Positions 7,527 to 13,269 of a DNA stretch of 19,090 nt are shown one piece after another (the stretch's first letter is position 1; each line of letters starts with the position of its first letter). The notes under the pieces were generated by a model. It did no database searches and was not told where the DNA came from. It saw only the letters and a list, made by a program, of their open reading frames with translations. The DNA is from Planctomycetota bacterium (GTDB lineage: Bacteria; Planctomycetota; Planctomycetia; Pirellulales; Pirellulaceae). The stretch spans positions 1 through 19,090 of the forward strand of contig JAPLNJ010000935.1 in the NCBI GenBank assembly GCA_026692885.1, written 5' to 3'. The translations under genes and the position numbers were made by a program.

Positions 7527-7961
7527 TTGGTGCAGAACTTTTACGAATGCATGTTTATCTTTGATCCCAACCTCTATGCACGGGATCCCAACGGCGTCAG
7601 CGGGAAAGTGCCGAAGATGGTCGAAGGCTGCGGGGGGGAGATCCTCGTCAGCCGACTGTGGAATGAACAGCGACTCGCGTATCCGATCAAGGGACATCGC
7701 AAAGGCACGTATTGGCTGGCTTATTTCAAGATGGATAGCCAACGGCTCGTCGAATTCCGCCGCATGTGTCAGTTGAACGAAGATATTCTGCGGAATCTGA
7801 CGGTGAAAATCGATCCTCGCCTGATCGAGACCGTGGTCGAACACGCCAAGGGCGGCAGGGTTGTGACACCGCCCCAGACAGTGGCGGCCCTCTCGGTTGC
7901 CGTCGATGGCATCGACGATGTGGTCGGTGCATTCGACGAGTTGGAAGTCGAAAAGGAATAA
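7527..7961 (+). CDS. rpsF: 30S ribosomal protein S6
   Basis: 144 aa from TTG 7527, with GTG at 7530 an equally plausible start. AGGGAGA at 7514-7520 serves either. The S6 fold runs from the first strand (NFYECMFIFDPN) through GGEILVSRLWNEQRLAYPIKGHRKGTYWLAYFKMD to NLTVKIDPR. The inserted YARDPNGVSGKVPK segment after strand 1 is typical of the planctomycete form. The C-terminal tail is acidic (ELEVEKE). S6 binds 16S rRNA with S18 in the platform of the small subunit. The usual partner gene rpsR is not next to it: ssb follows after 93 bp. Confidence 0.93.
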   Translation: MVQNFYECMFIFDPNLYARDPNGVSGKVPKMVEGCGGEILVSRLWNEQRLAYPIKGHRKGTYWLAYFKMDSQRLVEFRRMCQLNEDILRNLTVKIDPRLIETVVEHAKGGRVVTPPQTVAALSVAVDGIDDVVGAFDELEVEKE

Positions 7962-7987
7962 GCGGACAAGGACTAGGTTGCGTCCGT

Positions 7988-8043
7988 CTTGAACCAAGGG
8001 ACTTCCCAGGTCTGGGAGACCATGGAAGTCGACTGTTGATCAA
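7988..8043 (+). promoter_or_regulatory. Hairpin between rpsF and ssb
   Basis: GACTTCC (8000-8006) pairs with GGAAGTC (8024-8030). Inside it GGTCT (8009-8013) pairs with AGACC (8017-8021), separated by a symmetric 2x2 internal loop and closed by GGG. CTTGA (7988-7992) and TCAAG (8039-8043) add an outer stem. There is no U-tract, so it is not a standard terminator. It could be an RNA-processing, stabilising or protein-binding structure, or another dispersed palindrome. Confidence 0.45.
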
Positions 8044-8054
8044 GGGCACCCAGG

Positions 8055-8540
8055 ATGGCTAATTTCAACCGAGTAGTATTGGTCGGCAGGTTGACACGCG
8101 ACATTGAGCTCCGCTACACGCAAAGCGGCTTGGCGGTGACCGATATGGGCCTGGCGGTCAGCGAGAAACGGAAGTCGCAGTCGGGGGAATGGGTCGAAGA
8201 AACGACTTTTGTGGACATCACCGTCTGGGGGCGTACAGCCGAGGTGGCCGGCGAGTACTTGAACAAAGGCTCGACGGTGTTGGTCGAAGGCCGGCTGAAG
8301 CTTGATACGTGGGAGCACGAGGGCCAGAAAAGATCCAAGCTGAAGGTCGTTTGCGAACGCCTGCAGTTCCTGAGTACCAAGGGCAGCAGCGGCACAGGCG
8401 GACCTAGTTCCCAGCCTCCGGCGTACGATGAATCCGAGTTCAGCCAGCCAGCACAGGTGGATCGGGCGCCCACCAAGCAGGGTAATCAGGGGCACCAGGG
8501 GAACTCCGCGCAGCCACCGGCGGAAGACATCCCATTCTGA
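8055..8540 (+). CDS. ssb: Single-stranded DNA-binding protein
   Basis: 161 aa. Residues 1-~112 form the OB fold with the SSB opening [26 protein letters not shown] and the conserved [28 protein letters not shown] and VVCERLQFL segments. Residues ~113-155 are a flexible Gly/Gln/Pro-rich linker. It ends in AEDIPF, the acidic tip that recruits replication and repair partners. It coats single-stranded DNA at forks, consistent with dnaB 0.9 kb downstream. The start is ATG 8055 with only a weak AAGGGC upstream. Confidence 0.96.
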   Translation: MANFNRVVLVGRLTRDIELRYTQSGLAVTDMGLAVSEKRKSQSGEWVEETTFVDITVWGRTAEVAGEYLNKGSTVLVEGRLKLDTWEHEGQKRSKLKVVCERLQFLSTKGSSGTGGPSSQPPAYDESEFSQPAQVDRAPTKQGNQGHQGNSAQPPAEDIPF

Positions 8541-8579
8541 CGGCAGGCAGGGATTCGCGGACGCAGGCAGGGATTTTCG
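8540..8579. repeat. Two 20-bp tandem units
   Basis: Two units of period 20 (8540-8559 and 8560-8579), each containing CAGGCAGGGATT, directly after the ssb stop and before a long hairpin. A short intergenic repeat of unknown role. Confidence 0.55.
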
Positions 8580-8589
8580 AACGCAAGAT

Positions 8590-8624
8590 GGATTTCCAAT
8601 CCGTCCAGGACGGATTGGAAATCC
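8590..8624. repeat. REP-like perfect palindrome in the ssb-rplI gap
   Basis: 17-bp perfect arms (8590-8606 and 8608-8624) around a single base, built on GGATTTCCAATCCGTCC and followed by GTCCTAC. The GGACGGATTGG core recurs in the hairpin after dnaB (10887-10939), so both belong to one dispersed intergenic family. It lies within a presumed operon and would form a strong stem in the ssb-rplI transcript. Confidence 0.75.
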
Positions 8625-8693
8625 GTCCTACTTGAAATCAATACGCACGCACACCAGAGCAACACGGAAACGGAATGGGTTCAGGGTAAACGC

Positions 8694-9230
8694 ATGTCGA
8701 ACACAAAAACACGCAAAGACACTCGCCGCAGCCACTTCAAGCGGCTTCCGAAAGGCCCGCACGGCGGTATCCAGCTGCTGTTGATTCAGTCGGTGGATCA
8801 TCTGGGCAAGCAGGGCGACGTGGTTGAAGTGAAGCGGGGCTACGCCAGCAACTACTTGTTGCCCCAGGGGTTGGCCACGTTGGCCAGCGATCACCACCGG
8901 CGGATGGTCGATAAGCACCGCGGGCGACTGCTGGAAATCGAGAAGGGTCGTCTGTCGGACCTGCGGGCCCTGGGCGACGCGTTGACGAAGCAGAGCGTGA
9001 CCATCGAAGCCAATGCGAACGATGAGGGGCATCTGTACGGCAGCGTTGGAGCGCCGGAAATCGTCGCGTCCCTGAAGCAAAACAATTTCAATCTGACCAA
9101 CGATCAGATCCGGTTGGAAGGTCCGCTCAAGGAGTTGGGCCTGTACACAGTCAAGATCCATCTGCACCAGGACATCGAGGCCGAGTTGAAGGTCTGGGTC
9201 GTGCCTACCGCGACCGTCGCCGAAGCGTAG
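8694..9230 (+). CDS. rplI: 50S ribosomal protein L9, N-terminally extended
   Basis: 178 aa. Core L9 begins at about residue 25 (GGIQLLLIQSVDHLGKQGDVVEVKRGYASNYLLPQGLA), the 23S-rRNA-binding N domain. A connecting helix follows (~residues 65-100), then the C-terminal domain (GHLYGSVGAPEIVASLKQ, LKELGLYTVKIHLHQDIEAELKVWVVP). Ordinary L9 starts at the first strand, so about 24 basic residues (MSNTKTRKDTRRSHFKRLPKG) are extra. Extended L9 is, as I recall, usual in planctomycetes. ATG 8694 has a weak AGGG upstream. No good later start codon exists, so the extension is probably real. It is the last gene before the terminator at 9274. Confidence 0.92.
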   Translation: MSNTKTRKDTRRSHFKRLPKGPHGGIQLLLIQSVDHLGKQGDVVEVKRGYASNYLLPQGLATLASDHHRRMVDKHRGRLLEIEKGRLSDLRALGDALTKQSVTIEANANDEGHLYGSVGAPEIVASLKQNNFNLTNDQIRLEGPLKELGLYTVKIHLHQDIEAELKVWVVPTATVAEA

Positions 9231-9273
9231 GCCGAGCAGATGTAACCGCGGATCCGCCGTATCATCGGCAGTC

Positions 9274-9304
9274 ACCCGGCCGCTTCCAGCAGCCGGGTTT
9301 TTTT
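9274..9304 (+). terminator. Rho-independent terminator after rplI
   Basis: ACCCGGC (9274-9280) pairs with GCCGGGT (9292-9298), followed at once by seven T (9298-9304). It separates the rplY-to-rplI operon from dnaB and implies that dnaB has its own promoter. Confidence 0.85.
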
Positions 9305-9331
9305 ATGCGCCAGCGCGAGGAACGGGCAGGG

Positions 9332-9373
9332 ATCATTTAACCGCGCCAGGATATCCGCTTGCGGTTAAACGAT
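9332..9373. promoter_or_regulatory. Dyad upstream of dnaB
   Basis: Arms of 13 bp with one mismatch (9332-9344 and 9361-9373). The perfect inner part is TTTAACCGC / GCGGTTAAA with a 16-bp spacer. It lies between the rplI terminator and the dnaB start, where a promoter or operator is expected. It could be a binding site for a dimeric regulator or another small palindromic repeat. No convincing -10 box was found. Confidence 0.4.
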
Positions 9374-9436
9374 GGCTACTTACCAGATCATCCGGCGCGC
9401 GTTAGGATGGCTCTCCTTTCATGGAGGATTCCCGTC

Positions 9437-10846
9437 ATGGCCAAGTCGGACGTCTCAGCCGAGATTCTCGACCGCAAGCTGCCCTTCGACCTCGACGCGG
9501 AAATGGGTGTGTTGGGTAGCATCATCCTGATGCCGGACGCCTGCGATGAGGTCGCCTTGATCGTCCGCGCAGACGATTTCTACGACGATGCCCACCGGCG
9601 TCTGTTCGGTCACATGCAGGAGATGCACGACGCCGGCGGCAAAATTGACGTGACGCTGCTGGTGGATCGCCTGAAGCGAGGCGGGGACTTTGAAGCCATC
9701 GGGGGCGCGGCGTATCTGTACAAGATCAGCCAGTCTGTGCCCAATGCGGCCCATGCTCGTTACTATGCCCGCATCGTGCGAGAGAAGTCCACGCTGCGCT
9801 CGCTGATCAACGCCAGCACCGAGATCCTTCGCGATGCGTACGACGATTCTCGCGAACCCAAGCAGCTGCTCAGCGAGGCGGAACAGAAGATCTTCGCGAT
9901 CCTGGACAACCGCGGTTCGGCGACCATTGCCAGCATTCGGGATGTTCTGCACGAGGCTATGGATCGCATCGACGCCCGCATGCGTGGCGAGCACACGATG
10001 GGCGGGGTGGAAACGGGATTTGTCGCATTGGACGCATTGACCGGCGGGATGCACAACTCGGAACTTGTGATTTTGGCGGCGCGGCCCAGCATGGGCAAGA
10101 CGGCTTTCGCGATGAACATCGCCGAGTACGTGGCGTTCCATCTGCATGTGCCTGTGTTGTTCGTCAGCCTGGAAATGTCGTCTATCGAGTTGGCGGACCG
10201 CATGCTCTGCTCGGTTGCCAAAGTGGACGGGCACAAGCTGAGAAACGGCACGATCTCCCACGCCGATCGGCTACGGCTGGTGGAGAAGGCGGCCGAGATC
10301 AGCCAATCGCCTCTGTTCGTGGACGACTCGCCGTCCCGCACGGTCAGCGAAATCGCCGCAGCAGCCCGGCGCATCAAGCGGCGCGAGGGCCGCCTGGGCT
10401 TGGTCGTGATCGATTATCTGCAGTTGATCGATCCCGACAATCAGCAGGACTCGCGTCAGGAACAGGTCGCCCGCATCGCGCGCCGTCTGAAGGGTTTGGC
10501 CCGCGAGGCCGACGTGCCCGTGCTCTGCCTGGCACAACTCAACCGGCAGGCCGAGGAAGGCAAGGACCATCACCCGCGACTGAGCCATCTACGCGAATCG
10601 GGAGCGATCGAGCAGGATGCGGATGTGGTGATGTTCGTGCACCGCGAAGAGTACTACCTGCGCGGTGCGGACAAGGATCAGTACGCGGGGATGGCCGAGA
10701 TTATCGTCGCCAAGCAGCGTAACGGCCCGGTGGGGGATATCGAACTGCGGTGGGAGAAAGAGTTCACCCGTTTCCAGAACCTGGCGCCCGACCGCCTGCA
10801 GGAATTTGACGACTACAACCAAGAGACGGTCGCGGAGGGGTTTTAA
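9437..10846 (+). CDS. dnaB: Replicative DNA helicase DnaB
   Basis: 469 aa from ATG 9437. GGAGG at 9423-9427 is ideally spaced and the next residues (MAKSDVSAEILDRKLPFDLDAEMGVLGSIIL) begin the N-terminal primase-interacting domain. An in-frame extension to 9359 has no support. The RecA-like C-terminal domain has Walker A ARPSMGKTA (K221, T222), FVSLEMS, Walker B LVVIDYLQLI, QEQVARIARRLKGLARE, and LRESGAIEQDAD with the conserved HRE and KQRNGPVG motifs near the end. It is the hexameric helicase that unwinds DNA at the fork and works with SSB. There is no intein, although dnaB genes often carry one. Confidence 0.97.
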   Translation: MAKSDVSAEILDRKLPFDLDAEMGVLGSIILMPDACDEVALIVRADDFYDDAHRRLFGHMQEMHDAGGKIDVTLLVDRLKRGGDFEAIGGAAYLYKISQSVPNAAHARYYARIVREKSTLRSLINASTEILRDAYDDSREPKQLLSEAEQKIFAILDNRGSATIASIRDVLHEAMDRIDARMRGEHTMGGVETGFVALDALTGGMHNSELVILAARPSMGKTAFAMNIAEYVAFHLHVPVLFVSLEMSSIELADRMLCSVAKVDGHKLRNGTISHADRLRLVEKAAEISQSPLFVDDSPSRTVSEIAAAARRIKRREGRLGLVVIDYLQLIDPDNQQDSRQEQVARIARRLKGLAREADVPVLCLAQLNRQAEEGKDHHPRLSHLRESGAIEQDADVVMFVHREEYYLRGADKDQYAGMAEIIVAKQRNGPVGDIELRWEKEFTRFQNLAPDRLQEFDDYNQETVAEGF

Positions 10847-10849
10847 CGG

Positions 10850-10976
10850 AGCGGCTGTCAAGGAATAACCTCGCGAATCGCCGGTGGGACGGATTGGCAC
10901 TTCGGCCCCGAAACGCGGGGCCGAAGTGCCAATCCGTCCTACGGTCCTTCGACGAACCTGTTTCTTGACAGCCGCT
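10850..10976. repeat. Nested inverted-repeat element at the dnaB 3' end
   Basis: Outer perfect 13-bp inverted repeats (10850-10862 and 10964-10976, AGCGGCTGTCAAG) enclose a very strong hairpin: 23-bp perfect arms at 10887-10909 and 10917-10939 with a 7-nt loop. The inner hairpin shares the GGACGGATTGG core with 8590-8624. The right outer arm overlaps the first base of the thioesterase stop codon. Between convergent dnaB and thioesterase genes it could act as a bidirectional transcription barrier, though no U-tract is seen. Confidence 0.75.
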
Positions 10977-11437
10977 TAAGGTTTGCCGTCACTCACGGCC
11001 CGCTGCAGCGCCAACATCTTCACCCGCACCTCGTCCGGCACGCGGCGGGGACGCTGTGCTTGGTAGTCGAAGAACACGATCACCGTCTGGCCGTCGGTCG
11101 TCACCGCTCGCTGCGATTCGCTGTACACGGCATGTGCAAGAATCAGACGCGCGGGGCCGATATCGGCGACTTTGGTGGCGACGTGCACCGTATCCGGATA
11201 GACGACTTGCCGCCGGTAGTTGCAGGTGATCGAGACCACGATCGGCCCCAGACCGTCGCCAGACATCAGGTGTCCCAGGCCGATCTGTTCCAACAACACC
11301 ACGCGCGACGTCTCGAACCACCGCAACGGGAGGGTGTTGTTCACGTGGCCGAAGGCATCCTGGTCGCCCCATTGGATCGGCAGGGCGACCACCACCGGAT
11401 AGTCGGCCAAGGCGGCGGCTCTTGCGGGATCGTGCAT
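10976..11437 (-). CDS. 4HBT-type hotdog acyl-CoA thioesterase
   Basis: 153 aa from ATG 11437. The long upstream in-frame extension is repeat DNA and is rejected. Hotdog fold of the YbgC/FadM/4-hydroxybenzoyl-CoA thioesterase type: IQWGDQDAFGHVNNTLPLRWFETSRVVLLEQ contains the D27-x-x-GHVNN motif, with Asp27 as the likely catalytic residue. GPIVVSITCNYRRQVVYPDTVHVATKV and RAVTTDGQTVIVFFDYQAQRPRRVPDEVR complete the sheet. It likely hydrolyses acyl-CoA thioesters in the cytoplasm, and the substrate cannot be deduced. It is first of the minus-strand group, converging on dnaB. Its stop codon lies at the edge of an inverted-repeat element. Confidence 0.9.
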   Translation of the reverse strand: MHDPARAAALADYPVVVALPIQWGDQDAFGHVNNTLPLRWFETSRVVLLEQIGLGHLMSGDGLGPIVVSITCNYRRQVVYPDTVHVATKVADIGPARLILAHAVYSESQRAVTTDGQTVIVFFDYQAQRPRRVPDEVRVKMLALQRAVSDGKP

Positions 11438-11468
11438 AGGAATACGTCGGTCGTCTTGGATAAGTCTT

Positions 11469-11588
11469 CGTAGCCTGGCTCTCCGAAGCCGGGCATCTCC
11501 GTAGCCTGGCTCTCCAGAGCCGGGCAGTATCGGGAGCGACTCGCCAGGGAGGAGTCGCTCCTGCACGGCTCTGGAGAGCCATGCTACG
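11469..11588. repeat. Composite GTAGCCTGGCTCTCC repeat
   Basis: Two tandem ~31-bp units (11469-11498 and 11499-~11530, core GTAGCCTGGCTCTCC), a hairpin with 10-bp perfect arms (GGAGCGACTC, 11533-11542 / 11552-11561), then an inverted copy of the second unit (11565-11588). The second unit and its inverted copy can fold into a large stem with the inner hairpin at its tip. The GTAGCCTGGCTCTCC motif is a common planctomycete intergenic repeat. It fills the gap between the thioesterase and SHD1 genes. Confidence 0.75.
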
Positions 11589-11627
11589 TTGGTGGCGGCC
11601 ACAGGCCGCAGCGGGACCTCGGCGGTT

Positions 11628-12956
11628 CTAACCGAAGGGATCTGCGTCGGCCGCTGGCTTGGCGCCCGGCTTCGCTTTGGGTGCGGCGCCTGGCTTGGCA
11701 GGCGGGATACCGAACAAGTCGTCAAGGGGCTCCGGCTTGGCCGCGGTTTTCGGACCCGGACCGCCTCCACCCGGAGCACCGGGGATCGAGCCGCTTGGTC
11801 CGCCGGGTCCGCCTCCCAAAGCTCCACCGGCGAGGTTCTTCAGGGTGTCGATTGCCTGATTGAAATCCTCTTGCGTCTTCGCCGCCAGCAGGCCCGCCAA
11901 GATCAGGTTGGCGAAGGTCATGCCACCGATCACATCCTTCTTCTTCTGCTTCAACGCCGGGCCCAACTCGGCCAATTTCGCCTTGCCGGCGGCAATCTCC
12001 TCGGCCCACCCCGCGGCCATCTCCTTGGGCAGCCATTTGCCCTCGACCCGTATCGCCTCTTGCTCCGTCGTCTGCTTGCCTTCTTCCTCGATCCGCAACT
12101 TGGCCGTGTCGCCGTCGACACTGACCGTCGTGTACTTGACCTTCTTCAGGTCGCGCAGGTAAGGGACGGGCACGCCGAAGCTCTCCTTGGTCACCCCGGC
12201 CTGTTCCGCTGCTTTGGCCAACGCGGCAAGTTTGTCCATGATCTTCTTGCCGGAACCATCCAGAAACGCACCGACGTCGATGTTCTTCAGTTTGCTCAGA
12301 TCCATCAATTCGCTGGTGACGATCGCCTTCAGCACCGCGACAATTTCGTCATAGTTCGGCGTCAGTTTATCAGCCATCGGAGCCACGGCCGGATGGTTCA
12401 GGATGAACGTCTTCTTCGTCTCGAGAATCTGTTCGGCCTTGTTGACGATGCCCGTGCCGCCCTTCCACAACTCGATATCCATGTTGGTGGCGAACGCGTG
12501 GACCAAGTCGTTGATATCCTTCTGGTAGCTGGGCGGCAGCGCGTCCCAGACTCCGCGCAGCTGGCCGACTTCCAGAGCCGCGATCAGGGCGCGGGCGGCG
12601 GCATCCGGTGTGTCCGCGGCGGCCCCCGGCGTTGCTCCCAAGGACGCGGCATGGAGTTTGCGCGCCAGCTGCTGGCTCTCGGCGTTCAGTTGATTGAACG
12701 GCACCGCGATCGTGGTACCATCCGCAGTCTTCTTCAAATACACTTTGCCGGCCTTGACGCCAAGGAATTCGGCATCCGTCTTATGTTTGCCCGTGCTGTC
12801 AACCCAAGTATCGGCCTGGGCAAGTTCCGCTCCCAGGTTGAGCAGTAGGCCGGCCAAGCAAACGAACGAGCAGAGGCAAAGCAGGCCCGGACCCCGCGCA
12901 GCCGAAGCCAGCCGAACCAGGGGATCCGAGAAACAGCGGTTGGTCAACTTGATCAC
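11628..12956 (-). CDS. Exported SHD1-domain protein
   Basis: 442 aa from GTG 12956 (GGGAG seven bases upstream, basic n-region). ATG 12998, with AGGA upstream, is an alternative start that adds 14 residues. A hydrophobic stretch (LLCLCSFVCLAGLLLNLGAELAQA, ~25-48) is a likely signal peptide. Residues ~49-101 form an SHD1 (Sla1 homology 1) domain: TWVDSTGKHKTDAEFLGVKAGKVYLKKTADGTTIAVPFNQLNAESQQLARKL. This module recurs in exported planctomycete proteins with unknown ligand. Residues ~125-365 are a mostly helical domain I do not recognise. The last ~75 residues are Gly/Pro/Ala/Lys-rich low complexity ending DADPFG. A TTGACA-like box (13068-13073, minus strand) has no good -10. Confidence 0.75.
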   Translation of the reverse strand: MIKLTNRCFSDPLVRLASAARGPGLLCLCSFVCLAGLLLNLGAELAQADTWVDSTGKHKTDAEFLGVKAGKVYLKKTADGTTIAVPFNQLNAESQQLARKLHAASLGATPGAAADTPDAAARALIAALEVGQLRGVWDALPPSYQKDINDLVHAFATNMDIELWKGGTGIVNKAEQILETKKTFILNHPAVAPMADKLTPNYDEIVAVLKAIVTSELMDLSKLKNIDVGAFLDGSGKKIMDKLAALAKAAEQAGVTKESFGVPVPYLRDLKKVKYTTVSVDGDTAKLRIEEEGKQTTEQEAIRVEGKWLPKEMAAGWAEEIAAGKAKLAELGPALKQKKKDVIGGMTFANLILAGLLAAKTQEDFNQAIDTLKNLAGGALGGGPGGPSGSIPGAPGGGGPGPKTAAKPEPLDDLFGIPPAKPGAAPKAKPGAKPAADADPFG

Positions 12957-13122
12957 GTCATCGCTCCCACAAAAGATTTGGATTTCCAAACGAGGCATTG
13001 GTCTTTTCCTACGAGTCGACAAGGCGGTATTTTCGCCGTTGCCGACGCAGACTGCAAGATGAGAGTGTGTCAAGCCGCTGAAAAAGTAGGTCCCGGCTGC
13101 CACCGCGGAGGAACGCTTTCTT

Positions 13123-13265
13123 GGGCAAGGGAATGGGGGGCAAGGGAATAGTCCACACAAAGTGATTCCTTTGCCCCAGTAGGGCGGCCCTCCGAGGCCG
13201 TCCGGTCAACCAAGGGCAAGGGAATAGGTCACAGAGAAATTCCTTTGCCATCCATTCCCTTGCCC
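13123..13265. repeat. Palindromic GGGCAAG element, diverged and interrupted copy
   Basis: Ends carry paired GGGCAAGGGAAT motifs: 13123-13134 and 13138-13149 on the left, inverted at 13239-13265 on the right. This is the same architecture as the elements at 70-180 and 1011-1119. Internally there is an extra inverted unit (13164-13177) and a further direct unit (13214-13225), separated by GTAGGGCGGCCCTCCGAGG-type repeat DNA. It looks like two tandem copies of the element, or one interrupted by another repeat. It ends 4 bp from the stop of the next gene and accounts for most of the gap 12957-13269. Confidence 0.7.
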
Positions 13266-13269
13266 CTTC

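Noticed and set aside
8590..8624. Intrinsic terminator after ssb
   Set aside because: There is no T-tract after the stem, and the arms match a dispersed palindrome family.
9437..10846. Intein in dnaB
   Set aside because: The protein has normal length, with uninterrupted Walker A and B and C-terminal motifs.
11438..11827. N-terminal extension of the thioesterase
   Set aside because: It is translated from the GTAGCCTGGCTCTCC repeat array and from the end of the neighbouring gene. The hotdog domain is complete from 11437.
11589..12848. Long plus-strand open frame (419 codons) opposite the SHD1-domain gene
   Set aside because: The minus-strand frame has a signal peptide and an SHD1 domain. The plus frame is low-complexity antisense sequence.
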